DNA of 64,000 nt from Porphyrobacter sp. HT-58-2 (lineage in GTDB: Bacteria > Pseudomonadota > Alphaproteobacteria > Sphingomonadales > Sphingomonadaceae): the NCBI RefSeq assembly GCF_002952215.1, contig NZ_CP022600.1, positions 1,860,001 to 1,924,000 on the forward strand. The letters are read 5' to 3'. Positions within the stretch are counted from its first letter, which is position 1. Each line of letters begins with the position of its first letter. Both the position numbers and the translations under genes were made by a program. The notes beneath the pieces are model-generated. The model was not told where the DNA came from. It ran no database searches and was given only the letters and a program-made list of their open reading frames with translations. Shown piece after piece: positions 56,374 to 64,000 of the stretch.

Positions 56374-57408
56374 ATGGAAGTTGTAAACGAACCTGTCCTA
56401 ATAACGGGCGGCACCGGATCTTTCGGCAAGACGATGCTTTTGGATCTCCTGGAGAAGGGTTATCAGGAGGTCCGCATCCTCAGTCGAGACGAAGAAAAGC
56501 AGGATATGCTGCGTAATACGCTCCGAAACCCAAACGTACGCTTTTTCATCGGAGATATCCGCAACGAGGATAGTGTGATGCGTGCCATGGCGGGCGTCCA
56601 ATCCGTCTTTCATGCTGCGGCACTCAAGCAAGTTCCGTCCTGTGAGTTCTTTCCAATCGAGGCGGTGCGCACAAACATACTCGGATCCGAAAACGTGATC
56701 CGCGCTGCTCTTGCTAACAACGTCAAATCTTTGGTTCTCCTTTCGACCGACAAGGCGGTACAGCCAGTTAACGCCATGGGCGTATCTAAGGCGATGATGG
56801 AAAAGCTTGGGCAAGCTGCCGCTCGCTCACTTGGTGCTCGTGCAACGACCACGATTTCAATGGTCCGATACGGCAACGTGATGTGTTCGCGCGGTTCCGT
56901 CATCCCGCTTTTCATCCAACAGATCAAATCTGGACAGCCGATTAGCATTACTGAGCCGTCCATGACGCGCTTCCTGATGCCTCTGCGGGATTCAGTGGCC
57001 TTGGTGCATCATGCCTTCAACCACGCGCGCCAGGGCGATCTGTTTATCCGAAAGGCAGCCGCTTCGAACATTGCTGACCTTGTAAAGGCTCTTGTGGACT
57101 TGTTTGGCGTGCCGGAGCATCCGATCAAGGTGATCGGCTGGCGACATGCCGAAAAACTTTATGAAACGCTCGCAACCGCTCAGGAACTCGCCGAGTCGGA
57201 GGATATGGGCGATTATTACCGGATTTATATGGATGGCCGAGATCTTAATTACCAAGCATATTTCAGCAAAGGGAATCATCAAACCGCGCAAAGCCAAGAT
57301 TACCACTCACACAACACCGAGCAACTTGACGTGGAGAAGGTGAAGGCCCTTCTACTTTCTTTACCCGAAGTTTGCAGCGAGTTGGAAGCATGGAAAAACG
57401 CCAAATGA
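56374..57408 (+). CDS. fnlA: UDP-GlcNAc 4,6-dehydratase/5-epimerase (FnlA/WbjB/CapE type)
   Basis: 344 residues, first enzyme of UDP-L-FucNAc synthesis. Rossmann LITGGTGSFGKTML; HAAALKQVPSCEFFPIEAVR; STDKAVQPVNAMGVSKAMME, where Met replaces the usual Tyr of YxxxK as known for the CapE group; VRYGNVMCSRGSVIPLF; EPSMTRFLM. First gene of a seven-gene run joined by 4-bp overlaps. Confidence 0.9.
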   Translation: MEVVNEPVLITGGTGSFGKTMLLDLLEKGYQEVRILSRDEEKQDMLRNTLRNPNVRFFIGDIRNEDSVMRAMAGVQSVFHAAALKQVPSCEFFPIEAVRTNILGSENVIRAALANNVKSLVLLSTDKAVQPVNAMGVSKAMMEKLGQAAARSLGARATTTISMVRYGNVMCSRGSVIPLFIQQIKSGQPISITEPSMTRFLMPLRDSVALVHHAFNHARQGDLFIRKAAASNIADLVKALVDLFGVPEHPIKVIGWRHAEKLYETLATAQELAESEDMGDYYRIYMDGRDLNYQAYFSKGNHQTAQSQDYHSHNTEQLDVEKVKALLLSLPEVCSELEAWKNAK

Positions 57409-58526
57409 AAATCGTCATCACGGGCGCGGGTGGCCTGCTCGGTTGGCATACCGCTGCGGCTGTTCATGCGAGAAACTGCGCTGCGCGCTTCAGGGGAGAA
57501 GAGGCACCGTGGGAACTCGTTCAAATTAATCACGCAGACTTCGATAATGATGAAACCCTTGGTGGTGCTATTACTGACGCGGACGTGGTTTTGCATTTCG
57601 CGGGCGTCAATCGGGCGCGTCAGGATATCGTCGAAACTGCGAACCCCGCAATCGCTGACCGGTTGGTGAAGATCTGCGCGGAGGTCGATTCCCGGCCGCA
57701 TGTCGTCTATGCAAATACCATCCACGCGAATGCAGACACCCCTTATGGCCGATCAAAGCGCCGTGCAGGGGAAATTCTGAGGGGTGCGATGGACCGGTAC
57801 ACCAACCTAATCCTGCCTCATATCTTTGGCGAAGGCGCGCGCCCTAATTACAATAATGTGACCGCCACATTTGTCAACGCAGTCATAAAAGGCGAAAAAC
57901 CGAACATCAATTCAGATGGACGTGTATCGCTTCTTCACGCTGGGGTTGTAGCCAATGTCGCGCTAGAAGCAGTTGAAAATCGCATAATGTTTGATGTGCG
58001 TCCGCAATCGTATGACATAGCTGTCAGTGAATTATATCAAATCCTGAAATGTTTTCACTCCGATTACATGGCTAACATTTTTCCCGACCTTAGCAGTGAC
58101 TTCACCCTTGCATTATTCAACACATATCGCGCAGCGCTCTACCCTACCGGTTTTCCGCGCCCTCTCAAGTTGATATCTGATGCCCGCGGGACGCTCTTTG
58201 AGGCGATCAAGGGCGGTGGCGGTGGGCAGGTGTTCCTGTCAACCACCAGGCCGGGTGTAACTCGTGGCGACCATTTCCACATGAGCAAAGTTGAGCGCTT
58301 CCTTGTCGTACAAGGAGAGGCCATCATTCGTATCCGTAAGGTTCTGTCAGACGAAGTTTGGGAGTACCGCGTATCTGGAGCTGCTCCCGCCCCTGTCGAT
58401 ATGCCTACTCTGCATACCCATTCAATTGAGAATGTCGGCGAGGGGCCACTTTTGACTCTTTTTTGGACTCATGATTTGTTCGATTCCTTAAATCCTGACA
58501 CTTATGCTGACAAGGTCCTGCGATGA
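57405..58526 (+). CDS. fnlB: FnlB/WbjC/CapF-type reductase-epimerase
   Basis: 373 residues, second step of the L-FucNAc pathway. The N-terminal SDR starts MKIVITGAGGLLGWHT; VLHFAGVNRARQDIVE; TPYGRSKRRAGE (YxxxK kept). The C-terminal cupin part has RPGVTRGDHFHMSKVERFLV with the metal-type His residues. ATG 57405 overlaps the fnlA stop (ATGA); upstream in-frame starts are disfavoured. Confidence 0.9.
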   Translation: MKIVITGAGGLLGWHTAAAVHARNCAARFRGEEAPWELVQINHADFDNDETLGGAITDADVVLHFAGVNRARQDIVETANPAIADRLVKICAEVDSRPHVVYANTIHANADTPYGRSKRRAGEILRGAMDRYTNLILPHIFGEGARPNYNNVTATFVNAVIKGEKPNINSDGRVSLLHAGVVANVALEAVENRIMFDVRPQSYDIAVSELYQILKCFHSDYMANIFPDLSSDFTLALFNTYRAALYPTGFPRPLKLISDARGTLFEAIKGGGGGQVFLSTTRPGVTRGDHFHMSKVERFLVVQGEAIIRIRKVLSDEVWEYRVSGAAPAPVDMPTLHTHSIENVGEGPLLTLFWTHDLFDSLNPDTYADKVLR

Positions 58527-59677
58527 ACCGCTTGAAAGTAATGACCATCCTCGGCACCCGCCCGGAGATCATCCGTCTGTCGCGGACGATGGCGCGGCTG
58601 GACCGGTTCACCGACCATGTACTCGTCCACACCGGGCAGAATTATGATTCGGCCTTAAACCAGGTGTTTTTTGATGATCTCGGTATCAGGGCCCCCGATC
58701 ATTATCTGGGTTGCGGCGGTGGGACGCTGGGGGAAACGCTCGGTAAGATCCTAATCGAGAGCGAGCGGGTTATTGCGTCCGAACGACCCGATGCTGTGCT
58801 GGTGCTCGGGGACACCAACAGCGCGATTGCCGCCATCATCGCGCGCCGGATGAAGATCCCGGTCTATCATATGGAGGCGGGTAACCGTTCTTTTGACCGC
58901 AACGTGCCGGAGGAGACCAACCGGAAGTTGGTCGATCATATCGCTGACTTCAGCCTCGTTTATACCGAGCATGCTCGCCGGCATCTGTTGGCCGAAGGTT
59001 TGCCACATCGTCGGATTTATCTGACTGGCTCACCGATGCGCGAAGTGTTGGATCATTATCGCGCTCAGATCGATGCTTCGGATATTCTGGCGCGCCTCGA
59101 TTTGGCTGCGCGCGGCTATTTCATTGTTTCGCTGCACCGCGAGGAGAATGTCGATAACTCAGCGCGCCTGACGTCTTTGGTGGAAACGCTGAACACACTC
59201 GCGGAGCATTATGACAAGCCGGTCATCGTATCGACTCACCCTCGCACCCGGCTGCGTCTGGAACGGCTGGACCGCGTGACTATGGATGCGCGCGTACGCT
59301 ATTTGCCGCCATTTGGCTTCCATGATTATAATCATCTGCAAATGCACGCATATTGTGCGATTTCGGACAGCGGAACCATCGCGGAGGAATCGTCGATGCT
59401 GGGGTTCCCCGCAATCACGCCGCGTGATGCCGTTGAGCGGCCCGAGGCCATGGATGTCGGCTGCATCATTGTGACAGGCCTGATCCCCGCCGCCATCCTC
59501 GATGGCGTGGCTGCCGCAACCGCGGGCTTTGCTGAACGTGCTGCCGCCGGCCTGCCGCAGCCGGTGCCGTTGGACTATACCATCACAAATACGTCGGAAC
59601 GCGTCGTCAACCTGATGCTCGGAACGGCGCGGCTTTCGAATGGCTGGGATGGAATCAGGGAGAATGATCTGACATGA
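58523..59677 (+). CDS. fnlC: FnlC/WbjD-type 2-epimerase (UDP-L-FucNAc forming)
   Basis: 384 residues, WecB-like fold. ILGTRPEIIRLSRTMARLD, HTGQNYDSALNQVFF, VLGDTNSAI, HMEAGNRSFDRNVPEETNRK and SDSGTIAEESSMLGFPAITP. The longer GQNYD region and FDRNVPEE distinguish it from the wecB at 14589. Completes UDP-L-FucNAc from FnlA and FnlB. Overlaps fnlB and the next gene by 4 bp. Confidence 0.9.
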   Translation: MNRLKVMTILGTRPEIIRLSRTMARLDRFTDHVLVHTGQNYDSALNQVFFDDLGIRAPDHYLGCGGGTLGETLGKILIESERVIASERPDAVLVLGDTNSAIAAIIARRMKIPVYHMEAGNRSFDRNVPEETNRKLVDHIADFSLVYTEHARRHLLAEGLPHRRIYLTGSPMREVLDHYRAQIDASDILARLDLAARGYFIVSLHREENVDNSARLTSLVETLNTLAEHYDKPVIVSTHPRTRLRLERLDRVTMDARVRYLPPFGFHDYNHLQMHAYCAISDSGTIAEESSMLGFPAITPRDAVERPEAMDVGCIIVTGLIPAAILDGVAAATAGFAERAAAGLPQPVPLDYTITNTSERVVNLMLGTARLSNGWDGIRENDLT

Positions 59678-60948
59678 CCATGGCCGCTGCTGCCGCCGAC
59701 GGCTGGCGTCAGGCCCCCCGGCTTATCCTCCTGACGCAATGGTTCGATCCTGAGCCGACTTTCAAGGGTCTGGTGTTTGCTCGAGCGCTTTTGGCGCGCG
59801 GCTATGACGTCGAAGTCGTGACAGGCTTTCCCAATTATCCGGGCGGCAAGGTCTTTCCCGGTTACAAGATCCGCCCGATGCAGCGCACGACTGTCGGTGG
59901 CATCGCCGTAACTAGGTTAGCGCTCTATCCAAGTCATGACGCAGGCGCGGTTGGCCGTGTGCTCAACTATGTCACCTTTTTTCTGACCGCCTGGCTGTAT
60001 CTCACTTTCGTTGCGCGGCGGGCGGATATTGTATATGTCTATCACCCGCCGCTCACAGTGGGTCTCGCGGCTGTGGGAGCAAAATTCTTCCGCCGGACGC
60101 CGACCGTTATCGATATCCAGGATATGTGGCCCGACACGCTTGCGGCGACCGGCATGATCGCCAACGCCCGGGCTTTGCGTGTGATTGGTGCGCTATGCCG
60201 CTGGCTTTATCGGCGCGTCAACCACATTGTCGTGCTATCTCCGGGTTTCCGGCGTCTGCTGATTGAGCGCGGCGTCCCGAAAGCCAAGATCAGCGTCATC
60301 CCCAACTGGGCGGACGAGGCGGCCATCGGCAGCGCCGCCGCAAGTGGCCCGGTGCCTGATTTGCCGGGGCGGTTCCGCCTGTTGTTTGCTGGCAATATGG
60401 GGCGTGCGCAAAAGCTGGATACCGTGCTCGATGCGGCGACGCTGTTGCGGAACGTCAGGCCTGATATCGCGGTCATCTTGCTCGGCGGCGGGCTGGAAGT
60501 GCCACGATTGCAGGCCCGAACGAGCGCTGAGGGGCTCAGCAACGTTCATTTTCTGCCAGCCGTGCCTATGGCCGAAGTCGGCGCCTATCTCGCGGCGGCT
60601 GACGCTTTGCTCGTGCATTTGCGGGATGATCCATTATTCGCCATCACTATCCCGTCCAAAATGCAGGCTTATCTGGCGGCCGGCCGGCCCATGATCATGG
60701 GTGTCGCTGGCGACGCGGCTGAAATCACGACGGCTGCGGCGGCCGGATTGGTTGTCCCGTCCGAAGCTGCCGAAGCATTGGCGAGCGCGATCGAGACGCT
60801 CGCGGATATGCCAGCAGAACGGAGGGCTGCGATGGGAGAGGCGGGCCGGCGATATTATGATACCCATCTGAGCCTCGATCACGGGGTGGCAGCCTTTGAT
60901 AACGTGTTCAGGTCAGTAATGCGCGTTCCCCGAACCAGTGCTACATGA
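59674..60948 (+). CDS. Family 4 glycosyltransferase, WbuB-like
   Basis: 424 residues, GT-B fold. LTQWFDPEPTFKGLVFARAL, VVTGFPNYPGGKVFPGYKIR, TVIDIQDMWPDTLAATGM and nucleotide-binding LLFAGNMGRAQKLDTVL; EITTAAAAGLVVPSEAAEAL near the end. The neighbour FnlABC set and the WbuB-like N-terminus point to an L-FucNAc transferase (inference). Overlaps fnlC and the next gene. Confidence 0.82.
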   Translation: MTMAAAAADGWRQAPRLILLTQWFDPEPTFKGLVFARALLARGYDVEVVTGFPNYPGGKVFPGYKIRPMQRTTVGGIAVTRLALYPSHDAGAVGRVLNYVTFFLTAWLYLTFVARRADIVYVYHPPLTVGLAAVGAKFFRRTPTVIDIQDMWPDTLAATGMIANARALRVIGALCRWLYRRVNHIVVLSPGFRRLLIERGVPKAKISVIPNWADEAAIGSAAASGPVPDLPGRFRLLFAGNMGRAQKLDTVLDAATLLRNVRPDIAVILLGGGLEVPRLQARTSAEGLSNVHFLPAVPMAEVGAYLAAADALLVHLRDDPLFAITIPSKMQAYLAAGRPMIMGVAGDAAEITTAAAAGLVVPSEAAEALASAIETLADMPAERRAAMGEAGRRYYDTHLSLDHGVAAFDNVFRSVMRVPRTSAT

Positions 60949-61538
60949 AACGGCTGATCGACATCGTCGGTGCTCTGATCGGGCTCATACTGCTGTCACC
61001 CGTGATGCTGGTAGCAGCGGTGCTGATTGCCCGCAACATGGGCCGCCCGGTGCTGTTCCGGCAGGTACGTCCGGGGTTAAGCGGACGCCCTTTCACGATG
61101 GTGAAATTCCGAACCATGCGCGATGCGCACGACGCAAACGGCACACCGCTCGCCGATGCGGACCGGCTCACGCGTCTGGGCGTCACGCTGCGGGCGACCA
61201 GCATTGATGAGCTGCCCGCGCTGTGGAACGTCCTGCGCGGGGACATGAGTTTGGTCGGACCGCGCCCGCTATTGATGGATTACCTTCCGCTTTACACACC
61301 CGAGCAGGCGCGGCGGAATGACGTTCGGCCAGGGATTACAGGCTGGGCGCAGGTCAATGGCCGCAACGCGATCAGCTGGCCCGAGAGGTTCGCGCTGGAC
61401 ACATGGTATGTCGACAACAGAAGCCTTTGGCTCGACATCCGCATCCTCGTGCTGACGGTGCTGAAAGTCGTCCGGCGCGATGGCATCAGCGCCGCCGGAG
61501 AAGCAACCATGCCGCGATTTACAGGGGGAGAGACATGA
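60945..61538 (+). CDS. Short PglC-like phosphoglycosyltransferase
   Basis: 197 residues, monotopic PGT without the long membrane N-terminus. MKRLIDIVGALIGLILLSPV (re-entrant helix), RQVRPGLSGRPFTMVKFRTM, TSIDELPALWNVLRGDMSLV, GPRPLLMDYLPLY, GITGWAQVNGRN. Initiates a lipid-linked glycan. It is the second PGT in the window (see 43173), so two different repeat units may be made, or one is a back-up. Confidence 0.9.
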   Translation: MKRLIDIVGALIGLILLSPVMLVAAVLIARNMGRPVLFRQVRPGLSGRPFTMVKFRTMRDAHDANGTPLADADRLTRLGVTLRATSIDELPALWNVLRGDMSLVGPRPLLMDYLPLYTPEQARRNDVRPGITGWAQVNGRNAISWPERFALDTWYVDNRSLWLDIRILVLTVLKVVRRDGISAAGEATMPRFTGGET

Positions 61539-62182
61539 CAAAGCTGATCGGGATCTATGGCGCAAGCGGCTTTGGCCGCGAAGTCATGGCGGTTGCCCGC
61601 CTTCAATGCGCGGAGCAAGGCGCAGAATTAGTGTTTATCGACGACAGTCTGGCTGCTGCCATGTCGAACGGTCATCAGGTAGTCACCTTTACCGACTTTT
61701 GCAGCCTGCCCGCCGATGAACGCTTGGTGACGATTGCCATTGCGGACGCCAAGGTGCGTGAAAAGCTGGCAGGGCGTTGCCGTGAAGCGGGTGTTTCGCA
61801 ATTTGATATCTGCGCGGCAAATGTGTTTGTCGGTGACGAGGTGAAGGCGGGCGAAGGCGCCATATTGCAGCCTTTTGTCTGCTTGACCGGCAACATCAGC
61901 ATTGGCCGTTGTTTTCATGCCAACATTTATAGCTATGTCGCGCATGATTGCGAGATCGGTGATTTCGTGACTTTTGCGCCTGGTGTGAAATGCAACGGCA
62001 ATGTCCACATTCACGATCATGCCTATATCGGTACCGGCGCGATCTTGCGGCAGGGCACGCCCGAGAAGCCGCTGACAATTGGTGCGGGTGCGGTTATCGG
62101 CATGGGCGCAGTCGTGACGAAGGATGTGGCGCCGGGCGTAACCGTCGTTGGCAATCCTGCCCGCCCGCTGGTAAAGGAATGA
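61535..62182 (+). CDS. PglD-like sugar N-acetyltransferase
   Basis: 215 residues. The N-terminal Rossmann-like domain begins MTKLIGIYGASGFGREVMAV; a left-handed beta-helix follows with hexapeptide repeats (GEGAILQPFVCLTGNISIGR, HDCEIGDFVTFAPGVKCNGN, AVIGMGAVVTKDVAPGVTVV, GNPAR). The His of VAHDCEIGD is the probable catalytic base. Acetylates an amino sugar made by the aminotransferase next to it. Overlaps its neighbour by 4 bp. Confidence 0.88.
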   Translation: MTKLIGIYGASGFGREVMAVARLQCAEQGAELVFIDDSLAAAMSNGHQVVTFTDFCSLPADERLVTIAIADAKVREKLAGRCREAGVSQFDICAANVFVGDEVKAGEGAILQPFVCLTGNISIGRCFHANIYSYVAHDCEIGDFVTFAPGVKCNGNVHIHDHAYIGTGAILRQGTPEKPLTIGAGAVIGMGAVVTKDVAPGVTVVGNPARPLVKE

Positions 62183-62183
62183 C

Positions 62184-63476
62184 ATGCTCAATACCGCACT
62201 ACCCGTCTGGCCAAGTTTTACCGAGGAAGAGGTGGCCGCCGTTACCGCAGTGCTGCGTTCCAATCGGGTTAATTACTGGACCGGTCAGGAATGCCGTGCT
62301 TTCGAGCGCGAATTTGCCGCCTGGGCTGGAACAGAGCACGCCATCGCGCTGGCCAACGGAACAGTCGCGCTCGATCTCGCCTTGCAGGGGCTCGGCATCG
62401 GCGCCGCATATGGCGGGAGCGCTGAGGACGAAGTGATCGTGACACCGCGCACGTTCTTGGCGTCAGTCAGCTGCGTGGTGAATGCCGGCGCCATACCGGT
62501 GTTCTCGGATGTCGATGCCGACAGTGGCAATATTTCGGCTGCGACCATCGCGCCGGTCCTGACGGCACGGACTAAGGCGATTATTCCGGTGCATCTTGCA
62601 GGATGGCCGGTCGACATGGATCCGATCATGGATCTCGCCCGTCCATTGGGCATTAAGGTCATCGAAGATTGTGCGCAGGCTCACGGCGCCCGATACAAGG
62701 GGCGTAGCGTTGGCAGTATCGGTGACGTTGGCGCCTGGTCCTTTTGTCAGGACAAGATCATGACCACCGGTGGGGAAGGTGGGATGGTTACGCTTAATGA
62801 CCGAGATCTCTGGTCGCGTATGTGGTCGTTTAAGGACCACGGCAAGAGCTGGGACGCCGTGTATGAACGCGCGCATCCGCCGGGGTTTCGTTGGGTGCAT
62901 GAAAGCATCGGCACCAATTGGCGAATGATGGAAATGCAGGCGGCGATTGGCCGCATCCAATTGAGAAGGATGGCGGAATGGACGGCGGCGCGGGAAGCGA
63001 ATGCGGCGATGCTTACCGCCGGTTTGGCGCCATTTGCTGGCCCGAACGGATTTTTGCGGTTGCCGACGCTTCGGTGCAGCGGCTGTCCGAGATGCGATGC
63101 GGCTAAGGGGTGTCGCCACGCAAATTACAAGTTATATGCCTATCTTCGGCCCGAGCGGCTACCCGCAGGATGGGATCGCGATGCCATTGTCAGGGCGATT
63201 GAGGCGGCAGGGTTTCCTGCCTATCAGGGTAGCTGCTCCGAAGTCTATCTTGAGAAAGCCTTTGATGGGTCCGGCTGGCGTCCCGCTGAGCGACTGCCGG
63301 TCGCAAGGCTGCTCGGGAAAACCAGCATCATGTTCCTGATCCATCCGACCATAGATGCAGGGACAATGGCACGCTATACTGCAGCAGTGGCGGGTGTGAT
63401 GGCACAGGTGCTGGCCAACGCTCCATTTGCCGCAACGGCCCATGAAGGCCGCGGTCTGATCCCGACCGGAGCGTAG
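62184..63476 (+). CDS. PglE-like DegT/DnrJ/EryC1 aminotransferase with Cys-rich insert
   Basis: 430 residues. A PLP-dependent enzyme that transfers an amino group to a nucleotide-4-keto sugar. Cofactor Lys in FCQDKIMTTGGEGGM; HAIALANGTVALDLALQGLG; PVHLAGWPVDMDPIMDLARP; VIEDCAQAHGA. Near residue 295 an insertion with CSGCPRCDAAKGC could bind a metal; four closely spaced Cys. One base separates it from the acetyltransferase stop. A PglF-type 4,6-dehydratase that would supply its substrate is not in the window; FnlA's intermediate might serve. Confidence 0.88.
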   Translation: MLNTALPVWPSFTEEEVAAVTAVLRSNRVNYWTGQECRAFEREFAAWAGTEHAIALANGTVALDLALQGLGIGAAYGGSAEDEVIVTPRTFLASVSCVVNAGAIPVFSDVDADSGNISAATIAPVLTARTKAIIPVHLAGWPVDMDPIMDLARPLGIKVIEDCAQAHGARYKGRSVGSIGDVGAWSFCQDKIMTTGGEGGMVTLNDRDLWSRMWSFKDHGKSWDAVYERAHPPGFRWVHESIGTNWRMMEMQAAIGRIQLRRMAEWTAAREANAAMLTAGLAPFAGPNGFLRLPTLRCSGCPRCDAAKGCRHANYKLYAYLRPERLPAGWDRDAIVRAIEAAGFPAYQGSCSEVYLEKAFDGSGWRPAERLPVARLLGKTSIMFLIHPTIDAGTMARYTAAVAGVMAQVLANAPFAATAHEGRGLIPTGA

Positions 63477-63630
63477 GCCGGGTTTATGCTGCGAGCGCTG
63501 CGGCGTCCGGCCCCCAGTTCCACGGCAGGAGCTGGTCGAGCTGGCTTGCCGGGTGATCGGCAATGCGGGCAAGGATATCGACGAGCTCCTGCCGCACGTG
63601 CACTGTGACCTGCCCCCCGCTGATCCCGCG
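63477..63630 (-). pseudogene. Tail of an IS66-family TnpC transposase
   Basis: The minus-strand frame ends LARIADHPASQLDQLLPWNW and a short tail, the conserved C-terminal signature of IS66 transposases. The central DDE region is missing; only about 45 codons remain. It ends 4-20 bp from the aminotransferase stop. Confidence 0.6.
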
Positions 63631-63631
63631 G

Positions 63632-63895
63632 TCATAACGAGAGTCTGCCGGTTTGATATTCGTGCACGCCCGCCGGCACAAGCGCGCCGGGTGGGACGCT
63701 TCCATCTTGCAGGAACGCCCGGCGCGCTTGTGCCGGCGTTCGGTTCCCCAGAGATGAGTGCGGTCTGACGTTGTTGTAGTCGTAGCGCCAGACCGCCAGC
63801 TTGGCCTCTGCTTCTTCAGCCTTCTGGAGCGCGGAAACTAGCAGCGCCTTGAGCGCTTCAACGTCGTTCGGAAGGGGCGAGATGACGGCTTCCAT
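63632..63895 (-). pseudogene. Chimera of IS66 TnpC start and IS3 OrfB end
   Basis: The frame from ATG 63895 reads MEAVISPLPNDVEALKALLV, an IS66 TnpC start. After about 34 residues it becomes VWRYDYNNVRPHSSLGNRTP, AQARRAF and ends GRLSL, the C-terminus of an IS3 OrfB. The frame is fused without a stop. It implies nested insertion and deletion of two elements. Confidence 0.65.
63671..63738. repeat. 21-bp perfect inverted repeat in IS debris
   Basis: Arms at 63671-63691 and 63718-63738 are exact complements (CGCCGGCACAAGCG at the left start), separated by 26 bp. It lies inside the chimeric frame. Probably a terminal repeat or duplication product of the nested elements. Confidence 0.75.
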
Positions 63896-63955
63896 AGGAG
63901 GGATGGAATCATGTTCCACCCTCTGCCGCAAGGGCAAAATGCGCCTCTTCGACGA

Positions 63956-64000
63956 TTATCCGGCGCTCTGCGGCCGCCACGTATACTGCGGGTTGCGCCA
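63956..64000 (-). pseudogene. C-terminus of an IS66 TnpB, cut by window edge
   Basis: Fourteen codons ending WRNPQYTWRPQSAG then TAA, 60 bp upstream of the TnpC start, the usual tnpB-tnpC order of IS66 elements. The rest lies outside the window, so completeness is unknown. Confidence 0.5.

Overview
The window looks like alphaproteobacterial chromosome from the order Sphingomonadales (Erythrobacter/Sphingomonas-like). This is inferred from high GC, the style of the proteins, an EPS-associated MarR regulator beside a NusG-like factor, and a sphingomonad-type TraD/MobF pair. It is a patchwork of exopolysaccharide genes, a secreted DUF11-protein operon and many mobile-element scars. No tRNA or rRNA gene was recognised.

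Region 1 (1-12.3 kb) is accessory DNA. It opens with the 3' part of a type II-C cas9 whose HNH and RuvC-III motifs are intact, but whose RuvC-II glutamate is replaced by arginine. No cas1 or cas2 follows. About 630 bp downstream lie at least four decayed 36-bp repeats at 66-bp spacing, which I read as a relic CRISPR array. Next come broken higBA-like toxin-antitoxin genes, a mobilisation module (RHH protein, TraD coupling protein, MobF relaxase), a secreted nuclease-like protein and a vapBC pair.

Region 2 (12.5-18.5 kb) has two tandem IS1595/ISXO2-type transposase proteins, the first without its two catalytic aspartates. Then come wecB-wecC (UDP-ManNAcA synthesis) and an S24 repressor diverging from a small gene across a cluster of TCTAGGA/TCCTAGA half-sites.

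Region 3 (18.7-28.7 kb) is a five-gene minus-strand operon of secreted DUF11-type proteins around a 1714-residue protein with a predicted outer-membrane barrel. It is the best candidate here for an undescribed surface system.

Region 4 (28.7-42.6 kb) is gene-poor. It holds a GGDEF-EAL protein, a MarR-like regulator, an AT-rich patch, an IS630 element, an HTH-only LysR protein, an RmlD-like reductase with its Tyr changed to Phe, a pseudo-receiver LuxR regulator, three small secreted paralogues each with its own terminator, and IS21 debris.

Region 5 (42.6-63.5 kb) is an exopolysaccharide/O-antigen locus: VanZ-like protein, long sugar-1-P transferase, NusG-like factor, EPS MarR regulator, glmS, a low-GC wzx/methyltransferase/GT2/wzy block interrupted by IS5 and IS3 elements, and a tightly overlapping operon: fnlABC (UDP-L-FucNAc), a GT4 glycosyltransferase, a PglC-like transferase, a PglD-like acetyltransferase and a PglE-like aminotransferase. 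The window ends in an IS66/IS3 chimera.
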